Assembly (NCBI GenBank): GCA_018389105.1
Contig: JACATO010001032.1
Location: forward strand, 163,312-227,311
Direction: 5' to 3'
DNA: 64,000 nucleotides
Source of the DNA: Nautilus pompilius
Taxonomy: Eukaryota; Mollusca; Cephalopoda; Nautilida; Nautilidae
The notes under the pieces were generated by a model. That model was not told the DNA's origin and did not search any database. It saw nothing but the letters and a program-made list of their open reading frames with translations. Of this stretch, positions 9,863 to 20,108 are shown piece by piece; the stretch's first letter is position 1; the number at the start of each line of letters is the position of its first letter. The position numbers and the translations under genes are program-made.

Positions 9863-12475
9863 CTGTTCACCAGTGTTAGGATTTTCTCTTATCCCCTTCA
9901 TCCAACTCAGCTTTGTTAAAAAAACAAGAAGACCACAAAGCTTCACTTGCACCTAAAAGTGCGAGGGCTATAATACCCTAATCTTAAATTTATACTCACT
10001 GCAATTAAGGTATTAAAACTGTAAAGTTGACTTTTCTCAAACGCTAGGGTATTGCTACAACAAAAAAAAAAATTGATATTACCCCACGTAGGATAGTGTT
10101 ATATGCAGGAAGATACTGAGCTTTTCTGCAAATAATTTGCTATTATTCTGTAAACTGTTTATATAGGCCAAGCTATTAGTAGTTATAGATGTATATTTCG
10201 TCCCTCATTATGAGGTCGCTCAAGCTGGAGATCGAAGCATATAACTATAACTATTGCGACTGACGTTTTCTATCAACATATTTCGATATTGTCGACCTGG
10301 GCAAAATAAAACCCGACGACAATTCCACTTTGCTGCATCATTAAATAATTGATTTATTTCGGGTTTTTGTTTATCCGGTACTTGCTTCTGGTTAAATCCC
10401 TTTGAACCGTGGGCGGAACACTAACTCAAACATGACGGACAAGCCAAGCAAGCATTTCTAACCTCTTGAATTTCGCGCGAAAACTCCGGATTAAAGTAGC
10501 AGAACACTCTCCCTTTTTTTGTTTGTTGTTGTTGCTTTGTTGTTTTTTCGGTTATTGTTTTTTTGTTGTTGTTTTTGTTTTGTCGTGCGCTCTCAATCAT
10601 CCGAAAAAAGGGAAAGCGGATGCGGTGTTCGCGTTTGCGCAGAGCGAATAGTGCTTACTTCGAAAATTAATGCAAATTTTCTAGTTAGAAACTTTAACCC
10701 TAACCCGACTGCTATCTCCATTCCAAGTAGACTAACCGACGGAGTAACAGCGCCGTATTGAAAGGGCTATGCAGTGCCATCATTGCTCATAGAACTGTTG
10801 TCTAATTGGCCCCATGTGCGTAATTGTCATCGCACCCAGCGACCTCCAAAATGTCTGCGGGTGAATGAAGGCCAGAAACATTAACGTCGTCTTTGGACTA
10901 ATGAGCACATCGGGCAGGCGGCCTTGGTTAGACAAACGTAGATTTGCTGCCCTCTATTTATTGCCCGGTAAGGGTCTGGAGGAGACGGGAACAAGACTAC
11001 ACTGAAGCAGCTCTTTTCGGCAGATGTCCGTAACGGTCTTGAAGGCCTCTGCTACGAAATTGCTGGTGTTCTGGTCCGGAATCCCGACGGAGACGCCCTG
11101 CGAAGCGTTCCTGCTGTTATTTAGTGTAGACTCCCATCCTCGCAACGCGTAGGGACCGTTTACAGACAACCGCGCTTATCCAGGGGCACATAACTGCTGA
11201 AGTATTTCTTGAACTTCAGATGAGATGCGCAATATCTCAAAGATTACAAAGCCCTAGTCAACTCCTATGATTTTCACGAAGACTCCTTTCTTTACAGAGA
11301 GGTGACGCTGTACTGTTGTTGTCATTGTAGTTTGTTTTGTTGTTTTTTTTTTTTATAGCGCGGCCAGGGTTGCACCTTTCATTTAAAAGAGAATAATCTC
11401 AGTGTATTTTAAGGAGAGGTCCCGCCTTCGCTACTTAGCGACTGGCAGAGCAGCGACCCTGACCACTCCGTTACTTCCGTAACCACCGACAAGAGCAACC
11501 CTCTCGGCCACCTAGCGGATGGGAGAGCGACACGTGCAGTGTCACAGGAACTTGTCGGAACACTTTTTTTCTCCCTACGAATCACTGCGCTGCTGCCACC
11601 TTAGATGATAAGCGGGTGAGCAAGAGGGATATTCTTCAGCATCGGTCTTCTCTGGGTTTCCGCCAGAGAGGCCATTTTCATTCTTCGACAGCTGGATAAT
11701 ACGGGGAAGACCTCAGCCAAATTATGTCTGCAGCTGTTAGGGGCAAAGCTACTGCAGTTGGCAAACTTCGTGTAACTGAAATTCGCCTTCGATACATGTT
11801 TAATAATTGGTGGCCAAAGACCCTAAAAGATAATCTTCAAGTGATGTTTATGTGACATTAAATATAAAAAAAAAACAACAGTAAACGCCAAATTTGCCAT
11901 TCACTAAAGAAATTAAGGTAAATGCTCGCTCAGTGCTCGACACGTACGCCAATGGCAAGAACAAATCGGTTTATTATTTTATTTAAAGACGATTAATTAC
12001 TTTTTTTTTTACTTTTAGTCTTATCTAGTCCTCAAAGATGACTTTAAACTTTAAAGACTTTGGATTACTGATTATCGTTCGTCGCCTAAGTTACCGAGCT
12101 TCCAGAAGGCGCGAGTAAGTAGCATCTTTCTACAGTAATTTAATTTTTCGGATCTCAACTCGGAGCAACAGCAGCGCGCTCTGTCCAGAGCATTCTGTAA
12201 GTCTCCTATGTCACCAAGTACTGAGTCACTATCGTTCACTGTCCAGCAGCGGACTGCTGAGCTGAGAGAGCGGTTGGCAGAGAGCCATGAAGAATCATCA
12301 TATATACCTTCTCGCAAACATTACCACTATTACTCTGCGAAAATGTCGGGCGTCCTGTAAGATTAAGCAACTGTTTTAATAGTTATGCGGTAAACTATTT
12401 TCATACTGCAGCAAATAATACACGATTTACATATGAAAGTGGAGATATATCACTAATTCTTAAACCTATTCTAAT
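9863..12475. other. long non-coding stretch
   Basis: No gene that I can support. Minus-strand ORFs at 10954-11169 and 12072-12317 have mixed, protein-like composition but no convincing splice signals or family. Poly-T and GTTGTT runs occur near 10520-10580 and 11340. Confidence 0.35.
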
Positions 12476-12526
12476 GGGGATGGTCGCTCTCAGTCCCACC
12501 AGGTGGCGCTAGTGTAATAATGGGTG
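12476..12526 (+). repeat. left TIR of the ISL2EU-type element
   Basis: Starts GGGGATGGTCGCTC and contains AGGTGGCGCT (12501-12510) followed by GTGTAATAATG. The same blocks, in the same order, start the other end when read on the minus strand (GGGGTTGGTCGCCC, AGGTGGCGCT, GTGTAATAATG). Confidence 0.88.
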
Positions 12527-12595
12527 ACCAGACCTGCTTCCGGTTGACACAACGTGTTTTTTTTACACAGCGCTGTTTGCAAACTCAAGAAAACA

Positions 12596-14017
12596 ATGCC
12601 CCGCTATTGTTGCGTCACCGGCTGTGGCTCCACCGGAGGACACAGGCTCCCGAAAGATGAGGACCTCGGGCTCCGTTAGAGGGTAGCTGTGAAGCTCGTT
12701 TTGCCCAAAGAGCAAGCGGCTGTGGACACCGAATGCCGACTCTGTTGTGTTCGCTTTGCACTTTACGCCAGAGGACTGACTACAGAACCAGTTTACTCAG
12801 ATTTCGATATACGTTTGTACTTGACCAGGGATAAAAAGCACACACAAGCTCTTTCAAGCGTCGTCGTCATCTTATAATTATCTGGTGGGTGAGCTGTCAG
12901 TGACACGTTTACATCGTTTAACTTTGTGCTGAGTGCAGATCTGCGGTACTAATAGAAATGGTCCAGTTAATAAAAATTAAACAAAAATATTTTGGGGTTC
13001 GAGATCAATGTGACCACGCCCAGGAGTGACCGAGCCTTGAAAAGGAGGCAGGTTAGCCCCAGTGAAGACCGGTCGTCGCACGCAGTCCGTGGAAGTGCCA
13101 TCCCATTTCCATGAAGGTGGAAGCGCAGACAACAGAAGACGAAGACAGCGAAGCGGATCAGTCGCCTATTCTAGCTGACGAGGCTGGTGTCCAGTGTGAG
13201 CTTTTGACAGACTGTCCATGTAGCGCTAAGAGGTATTCCGGTGTTCGTCAAGGTGTCTCATTGTCACAGTACAAGAATAACCCTGCAGGTATTAAACACT
13301 GCGCAGGTTTTGATGACTATGAACATTTAAAATTTTTCTTTAGTGTACTTGGGCCTGCAGCATATGAGCTGGACTATAAGTGTAAGATCTTGTCAGAAGA
13401 CCACCACCTCTTCCTCACCATGATGAAGCTTCGCCAAGCTAAAGAGGACACAGAATTAAGCCTGATGTTTTGCATCAGCGAGACTACAGTAGCGTCTATA
13501 CTGAACACCTGGATAAAATTTCTGTACTACCAGTTAAATGAGACAGACATCTGGGCAGATCATGAGACAGTGAAGCATTCTATGCCAAAAAACTCTACTA
13601 CCAAATTCCCATCCAGCAACCCAACAATGTTGCTCATCAGTCAGCTACTTTTTCAACCTAAAAGGATAGGAATACATTGAAAGTCATCATAGGTTGTAGC
13701 CCCAGAGGACCTGTGACCTATGTATCTGATGCACACGGAGGGAACACTAGTGACAGGCAAATTATAGAACGCTCTGCACTTTTAAATGGTAACATGTTTG
13801 AGAAAGGTGACAGCATTATGGCAGACAGGGGGATCATGGTGCAGGACTTAGCACACTAACTATGTTAAAGGGAAAATCCCAGCTCGAACCAGAGACTGTT
13901 GTGAGAGACAGGTGAATTGCATCCCAGCGCATTCGTGTAGAACGTGTGATTGGCCTTGGAAAAACTTTCAAAATCCTAAAAAAGGAAATGCAAAATACCC
14001 AAAGTTCCACTGGGTAG
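12596..14017 (+). pseudogene. THAP + DDE_Tnp_4 transposase relic
   Basis: The ATG at 12596 (context AAACAATGC) opens a THAP zinc-finger start, MPRYCCVTGCGSTGGHRLPK, with the Cys-x4-Cys half of the C2CH site. The frame is broken by TAG at about codon 28, and the second half of the THAP domain is decayed. A second coding block (13111 onward) has an acidic lead, then YKNNPAGIKHCAGFDDYEH, then an HTH_Tnp_4-like segment (LFLTMMKLRQAKEDTELSLMF). At about 13610 a small in-place loss removes the stretch expected to hold the first catalytic Asp. The frame then shifts to NTLKVIIGCSPRGPVTYVSD and GDSIMADRGIMVQDL, which keeps the second Asp. The last block, RIHVERVIGLGKTFKILKK, keeps the Glu. Stops are at 13857, about 13911 and 14015. 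It shares the element with the convergent nuclease gene. Confidence 0.85.
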
Positions 14018-14288
14018 TAAAAAGGTATGTTACATGATTGCAAATGACAAGAGCTATATTAACTGGCGTATACTTTTCAAAAATGTGCAACCTTTACGCT
14101 AACCTACTTTTATTAAAAAACTGTATACACATTTTCAAATTAACATTGTTAATGTCTGCAATATGCGCAATACTTCCTATAATCTGTTGTGCAGGGTAAT
14201 GCTCGTCATGGAACATGCACAACACATTTTTATATATGTACAGCAAATACTTCTATGCGAATAAACAATATATAAAAATAAAATATCA

Positions 14289-14936
14289 TTACAACATGCC
14301 TGCGATATACTTTCTGTAATATTTTGTATAGAATAGCTCCAGTCTTGGAATTAACATGTGTTCACGGTAATCTTTGTCCATTCTTATCTCTTGAACAAAA
14401 CAGTCCTTCAATTTGTATATAATGAAAAAATAAACCGATTTCTTGGCAACAAACATTTGTCCCTGCACTTATGCATAGTAAGAATGTGTCTTCTTCAGTT
14501 CAAATTTTTCTTTCACTTGTTCCAAGAGAGGAAAGCCTTTCCCAGGACTTACCTTCTCATTGCGCCCAGCATGGAAACGTTTAGCCTCTACAACCGCATT
14601 GTTGCCAACAATTCCATCAGGAGAAGCACCAAGGAAGGGGTACTCCTCACTAATAAAGAGCTCACAAGGCTCCACCTGGCATTTGTGCAATGTGGCAAAT
14701 GTGTCTTGAGCTATTTTTTCATACATCTTGCCATGAACAATAGCTGGGGTACACAAGCCTTTATTAGCATCATACAATGAGCTGCATAGCTTCTTCATAC
14801 ACCTCCTGCTTGTTGTATTGATGATGTCCCCAAATCTGGAAGCTGTAAACCGCCATTCCCTTTCCTAAAACCAGTTTATTCCACTTCCTTGACTCCTGAT
14901 GGACTTTTCTATTCGTATTACATCCTGTGGGGTGAC
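14289..14936 (-). pseudogene. YqaJ-like nuclease domain, C-terminal exon relic
   Basis: The minus-strand exon starts after the acceptor CATATTTTGTAG at 14937. It contains a WRFTASRFGDIIN block, the PD-(D/E)XK core FLGASPDGIV with VVEAK (Asp, then Glu-x-Lys), then HSYYA, VQGQM, and a C-terminal EIRMDKDYREHMLIPRLELF to a stop at 14289-14291. These are hallmarks of the YqaJ/lambda-exonuclease-like family. An in-frame TAA falls right after HSYYA (about 14469-14471), and there is a frameshift near 14866 after NWF. The catalytic residues that I can see are still present. It is the 3' part of the gene whose SWIM exon lies at 16096-16502, separated from it by an intron into which a Tc1 element inserted. 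Confidence 0.82.
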
Positions 14937-15092
14937 CTACAAAATATGGGACATATGAAATATTTATTTATAGTTCTAAATGGACAAATTAAAAATTTAT
15001 AAGCATAAAGTTAAACACTGAATGTAAATACTGAATAGTTCCTTACGGATTTTATTTTGGTATCTGTTTGTTTGTGTATGCAATTATATATA

Positions 15093-16095
15093 CAGGTGCA
15101 TCTCAAAAAATTAGGATATCGTGGGAGAGTTCAATATTTTTTGTCAGTTATTTCAGAAAGTGAAAATTGTATATATTTTAGACTCATTACATGTAAACTA
15201 AAATGTTTAAAGCATTTTTTCATTTTAATTTTGATAATTACAGCCTACAGCTAAAAAAAAAAATAGAAAATACGTATCTAAAAATATTAGAATATTCCAT
15301 TTCGAGTTTGAGTAAATCACTATTTATGCAGTGTAAATACCATGAATCTCTCAGTCTGGTTCAGTACACATAACCACAATCATGGTGAAGATTGCTGACT
15401 TGACAGTTGTCCAGAGGACACTCATTGACACCCTCCACAAGGAGGGTAAGCCACAGACGGTCATTGCTGAAAGGGCTGGCTGTTCGCAGAGTGCTGTATC
15501 AAAGCATATTCATGGAAAGTTGACTGAAGGGAAAAGGTGCAAAGAGGGATGACCGCAGCCTTGAGAGGATTGTCAAGCAAAGCCGATTCAAGAACTCGGG
15601 GGAGCTTCACAAGGAGTGGACTGAGGCTGGAGTCAGCGCATCAAGAGCCACCACACACAGACGTGTCCAGGAAATGGGCTACAAGTGTCGCATTCCTAGT
15701 GTCAAGCCACTCCTGAACCAGAGACAACATCAGAAGCGTCTTACCTGGGCTAAGGAGAAAAAGAACTGGACCGTTGCTCAGTGGTCCAAAGTCCTCTTTT
15801 CAGATGAAAGTAAATTTTGCATTTCATTTGGAAATCAAGGTCCCACAGTCTGGAGGAAGAGTGGAGAGGCACAGAATCCAAGTTGCTTGAAGTCCAGTGA
15901 TGATTGGGGGTGCCATGTCATCTGCTGGTGTTGGCCCACTGTGTTTTATCAAGTCCAAAGTCAACGCAGCTGTCTACCAGGAGATTTTAGAGCACATCAT
16001 GCTTCCGTCTGCTGACAAGCTTTATGGAGATGCTGATTTCCTTTTCCTGCAGGACTTGGCACCTGCCCACAGTGCCAAAACTACTAGTAACTGGT
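15093..16095 (+). mobile_element. Tc1-like transposon, 3'-truncated
   Basis: The left end CAGGTGCATCTCAAAAAATT begins at 15093 directly after a TA, the usual Tc1 target. A Tc1-type transposase relic starts at 15382. The sequence stops matching a Tc1 element at about 16090-16096, inside the transposase, and there is no right TIR. The junction runs straight into SWIM-exon sequence of the host transposon and shares TGGT with both sides. One deletion probably removed the Tc1 3' half together with the end of the SWIM exon. The insertion lies in an intron of the nuclease gene. Confidence 0.88.
15382..16095 (+). pseudogene. Tc1 transposase relic, truncated
   Basis: The ATG at 15382 opens MVKIADLTVVQRTLIDTLHK and an HTH with AERAGCSQSAVSKHI. 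A frameshift near 15540 leads to TGA at about 15550. The frame resumes with LERIVKQSRFK and ASRATTHRRVQEMGYKCRIP (ORF from 15674), including VLFSDESKF with the first catalytic Asp. A further frameshift near 15890 leads to GAMSSAGVGPLCFIKSKV and FLQDLAPAHSAK (second Asp). The third acidic residue and the C-terminus are deleted. Usual family length is about 340 residues; about 235 are represented here. Confidence 0.88.
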
Positions 16096-16502
16096 CAGTA
16101 CAGCTACCTTTTATCTGCAAGGTACCACTTGATTAAAATTTTTTCCACCATCAGCAGGACTACAGCCACATGTTTGCAGGTCCCATGTGGCCCTTTTCCA
16201 CAGGGGCAGTCACAGTCACTATTCAGGATCTGGCCACTTGCATCAACTATGGCTTTGACACTGTAGAAAAAAAGGAAACAATTCATTATATATAAAAAAA
16301 AAATGTTAGGGAAATAAAGATGTGCTGAAATAACATCACATATTTCATATCTCCCATTTAGCACAATTGGACAAGGTCTGATGTGAACTCTGCTGGCATC
16401 CAGCAACCTTTGGCCCTTTCCCAAGGACTTTGTGTCGTTCGTACTTTCTGCATCCTCTGCCTGACGGTATTTTAAATATCCGTCAATATAACTCTTGTGC
16501 AC
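16096..16502 (-). pseudogene. SWIM zinc-finger part of the YqaJ-type transposon protein
   Basis: The minus-strand frame starts VHKSYIDGYLKYRQAEDAE and has KGQRLLDASRVH. A pyrimidine-rich acceptor (TTTTTTTCTACAG, exon start at 16260) then leads to VKAIVDASGQILNSDCDCPC and GKGPHGTCKHVAVVL. The CxC...CxH pattern (DCDC, then CKH) is the SWIM zinc-binding motif. In ISL2EU elements SWIM precedes the YqaJ nuclease. A frameshift near 16130 is inferred because SGTLQIKGSCTDQ continues in another frame until the deletion junction with the Tc1 element. An upstream open frame (16483-16746) may be an N-terminal exon or leader. Confidence 0.72.
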
Positions 16503-16854
16503 CTGTGGTACCTCTGGCTGTGTTTAGCTGTTTGAAGGATAGCAGACTTGCCTGCACAGCCAGTCCTACGATGCCAATAACAAATTGCCTAAAACTAGAG
16601 ATAAACATTGAAACAATAGTTTCACTTTGTTTTGTCGCCCTTTCTAGCATCTGGTACAACACGGGGAAGATATCGCACTTCGCGAAAAATAATTTCCGAC
16701 GCTGGAGTTCAGGTTGTCGTATTATCGACCGTCGGGCGTGATTCAACCTGCCGCGAGTATCTGAGTAGAACTTTACCGGGACTTACCTCTCTGCCACATC
16801 TCTCTGCCTTCCGTCCCGCTGTTACGGCACCTCGCTCCTATGGATGACCGTATT

Positions 16855-16908
16855 CCTCATTATTACACCAGCGCCACCTATCGGCGGTAGTTCGGGGCGA
16901 CCAACCCC
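16855..16908 (-). repeat. right TIR of the ISL2EU-type element
   Basis: Read on the minus strand from 16908 it starts GGGGTTGGTCGCCC and contains AGGTGGCGCT (plus 16870-16879) followed by GTGTAATAATG, matching the left end. It has a 3-4 base offset between the blocks. Confidence 0.85.
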
Positions 16909-18126
16909 ATCTGTTAAACCACTTACCCCGAAGTGGACAATGTTTTCGATTAATGCACGCGTTTGTGTGTTGTTACCTTTATTTAAATAATAGAGCGGAC
17001 TTGGGTCACGTCAGCTCCCGCTGCAGTTCCCTGCTCTGGAGGAAGAGTCGCGATGGAGAGCAGATTTCTAGGGTTTTTCTTATAAAATCTATTTTCTGTT
17101 TGTTTTTTTTTTGTTGTTTTTTAATCGCTATACAACGAGAAGCGATTTGTATAGTTCAGTTTCGCATTTAAAATATTTGTTTTATCTTTAAACTAATATA
17201 AAGTCTACGACGACTAATCGTACCCGCTTACCGGCGTTCTCAGTTGGCGATGCCCAGGTAGAATGTACTCGAACACTCGGGCTCTCCTGTCAACAGGGTT
17301 GTTATTAGCAACGGCTTTGTGTTATTAGCGTATTATTAACTAAGAAGTTATCAAGCGCAAGGGTAAACCTGACAACGCATCACTTCCAGGTGACTTATCA
17401 AGAATTTACCACCGTTGAGCAAACTGTGAAGAGGCAGGCCCCCGAATAAGCTTATGCGTCGCGAGCAACCTTCTATTATTTTTCCTTCCCCTTACTTATC
17501 TGAATAAACAATCCAGACCTTACAGGATTCTGTCAGCGAGCTCTCATCCTTGGAGCGCGGCCGATGTCTAAAGCTGACACCCTCGAAGTTATGTAATTCT
17601 CTTGTTATCGGAGGAGAGTTTAACAACCCCCCATCTTTACCTTTTCATCAAGACAGTCTCCAGTCCACGAGAGAATTCTATGGGACGCCCAACATTTTCA
17701 ATTAGCCGCAAATCTCCGGGGTTTCCGCCCCCCTTTCTTCTCCTTCTTTAAATAAAGCGCTTGTTTTGCTCCACCAACAACAAACCTTCTTAGCGTATGA
17801 ACTCATCCCATTCTCTGCAACCTCCCTGGATATTCTTTGCGTAATCCTGTTATTTGCCTCGACCGTTTCTGTTGGCGTCTACCGGCATTACGCAGCATTA
17901 GAGAAATACAGAGTAATAAAGCAGAGATAGAGTTCTAATTCCCCCCCCCCCAACCAAACCACCGTTTTCCTGTTTCATGTTCGCAGGTAACATTGAAAGA
18001 TAACGAGAGAATAGGTAGACTTCTCCGACGTAATTGAACCATGGCCGTCAAAGTATAAAAAAGAAGAAGACGAAGAAAGAAGTAAATAATGATAATAATA
18101 ATAATTTAATATTATTATGTTAAAGT
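16909..18126. other. non-coding stretch
   Basis: No gene or repeat family that I can support. Pyrimidine-rich near 17700-17740; C12 run near 17941; short (AAT)n at about 18093-18106. Confidence 0.4.
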
Positions 18127-18132
18127 TTTATT
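18127..18132 (-). terminator. polyadenylation signal AATAAA
   Basis: A minus-strand AATAAA lies downstream of the TGA at 18205-18207; a second copy is at 18171-18176. Both are in the right sense for the coding relic above them. Confidence 0.4.
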
Positions 18133-19015
18133 TTAAAACATGGATTACACAGAGTTTGACATAACTTGCATTTATTTTATAAGCACAATTCCATTTAATA
18201 CTTTTCATGGCTGTGACATGTAAGCGAGGAATTCCGGCTCTTTGACAGTCAGCCTGAAGAACTGAACGGCTTCTTCTGTTTGGCCATCTAACCGCTCTCT
18301 GGCATCGTCCTTTTTATTCTTCTCCCACTTGTTTCTTTTGGAATGTTAATCGTACTTCCAATGTATGCGAAAAGATTTTCTGCTGCACCTCCAACTGATG
18401 GTTTCTCTATTGCCTTCGGGCATCGCTTCTGAGTATTGCGATTCGGCTACTTAATCGGTCTGCACGGTTTCAAACTATCCTGCCTGAAGTCCGGACTGGA
18501 TGTTTGGTACTGTCAGGTTCTCTTGTGCCGCGCGCACTCTCACTCTGCCTTCTCTTCTCTTTTCTTTTATAATTACCTTTGGCGTGGTTATGAACGATAT
18601 TGCTTTTCTTGAAAATGTTTCTTTTTTTTTCTTTTACAATACTTAGATTATCACGAAGATCCTGCAATTCTTTTATGGAAATAAGGTTTATAATTCCTGT
18701 TGACCTCCCCTCCTCCCCATCCTCTCTCGGTGCAGCTTCTCTGCGTGTCAAAAAGCTGATCGGCCACCCACCTTTTCCTTGAAGGAACAACGACGTTCGT
18801 TTACTTTTGTTCCCTCCACCGTCCCGATCTTTGCCCGAAATCGTCGTTGTTTCCGAAGCCTCAGTATCACTGCAGTACCACCACTTGGTTTCTTTGCCGT
18901 GCTTCTAATTGCTTCTCGCAGATGGCGCTTACCATCTGAAGAAAACCTCGCTTCGATGTTTGACCTTTTGCTTGTGAGCAGAAGCCATCAGACTGGCACG
19001 ATGTCCATTACCCAT
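18127..19015 (-). pseudogene. Lys-rich coding relic or gene 3' end, unknown
   Basis: On the minus strand several protein-like frames follow one another: MGNGHRASLMASAHKQK from 19013-19015, ending at a GATG|GTAAGC donor at 18933; LISIKELQDLRDNLSIVKEK within 18470-18790; AESQYSEAMPEGNRET; and KDDARERLDGQTEEAVQFFR to LAYMSQP and a TGA at 18205-18207. About 30 and 75 bases after that stop come AATAAA signals (18171-18176 and 18127-18132). The last two blocks are in one frame, split by one TAA at 18346-18348. This is either a decayed retrocopy or a real gene with small introns. No family is recognised. Confidence 0.35.
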
Positions 19016-19076
19016 TCTCGATTGTGTGCTGAATGCATGCAGTTGAAATTTGAAAGATTATTATTTATTATTATTA

Positions 19077-19118
<42 letters not shown>

Positions 19119-20108
19119 ACCATATTAGTGCATATTTTAAACTTCCGTCTTGATAACATCTCGTTTACATCAAAATAGCAACCTGCCATTTAAAATGCAT
19201 CCATCTTCTTGCCTCCTGATCACGACATTTATTTAGTTTGAGAACATTTTGCGTGATTTTATTATCAAAATGTTGCACTATTTTAATTTTCTATCTCAAT
19301 ATTCTGTAATAAAACAACCACGGCATCGGAAATAATCCTTAGGCTTCAGCACTTCACCGTAATGCCTCTCATCGTCCATAATGGAAGCGGTATCGTGCTT
19401 CTACCGGCCGACTCTATGTGCGTCTATTTATTACCTTTGGAGTCAACTTCTTAACCAAACTTTTCTCTCGCTTTCATTTTACGAGTTCGAGTTCCGACCA
19501 TTTTTGGGGGCTCCAGTTCCTTTTAAAATAAAGTGCAGAAGGATGGATACCGGGCTCTTCACCGTCTTTGCTAGTGCATAGTTTTTAATGAAGATACAAA
19601 TTCTATTGTTTGGGATGAAGGAGAAAAACTTCTTGGCTTTTACAATGAAATCTTAGTAAAATTTCAAACAAAGAGGAAGAACCGATTATGGTTTCGGTTA
19701 AATAACAAGATATCAATACTAAGAAAAATATTCTTTCCAAAGAAAACAAAATACCAATTTTAAAAAAAAGAACAACCAATGAACAGATTTCTGTTTGCTT
19801 GTTTGTTTTTATAATATGGCGATTTAAAATAAGTGGGTGGCGGCAGTTGGAAAGAATCTGTCACTTAAAGTCCATTTCTAACACACCATTGTGTTTGGAA
19901 TAACTGACATTTTGTTTCTATCTCTTATGTTAAAGGGTAAATTGTGGTTCCTGACCGGAACACTGAAGTCAGTTAATAAGGAACTTACCTATATCGTTAA
20001 TTTAAACAAACACAAACAACAACGAAGTACTACTCTAAAGACGACTTCTGGAAAAGTTTATTGCAACCCGGTTGTGCTTAATGATATATGTTTTCGTTGT
20101 GCCTGCGT
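19016..20108. other. non-coding stretch with (TTA)n
   Basis: (TTA)n at about 19061-19118. The remainder is AT-rich with no supported gene. Confidence 0.5.

Larger units (their letters stand above)
12476..16908 (+). mobile_element. ISL2EU/IS4EU-type DNA transposon, decayed
   Basis: Imperfect terminal inverted repeats start GGGG at 12476 and end CCCC at 16908, and the dinucleotide AT abuts both ends (12474-12475 and 16909-16910), as expected for a 2-bp target-site duplication. Inside, the plus strand carries a THAP plus DDE_Tnp_4 transposase relic and the minus strand carries a SWIM plus YqaJ-nuclease relic, in convergent orientation. From family knowledge this two-protein organisation defines the ISL2EU (IS4EU) group. 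A truncated Tc1 element (15093-16095) lies inside it. Without that insert the element would be about 3.4 kb. Stops, frameshifts and two deletions show that it is inactive. Confidence 0.88.

Noticed and set aside
10954-11169. 71-codon minus ORF with protein-like composition
   Set aside because: An upstream in-frame stop and no acceptor that I trust; no family.
14540-14553. Donor-like AAG|GTAAGT in the nuclease gene
   Set aside because: The frame continues through it (NEKVSPGKGFPLLEQV) in the way expected for the protein, so it is read as coding and not as an intron start.
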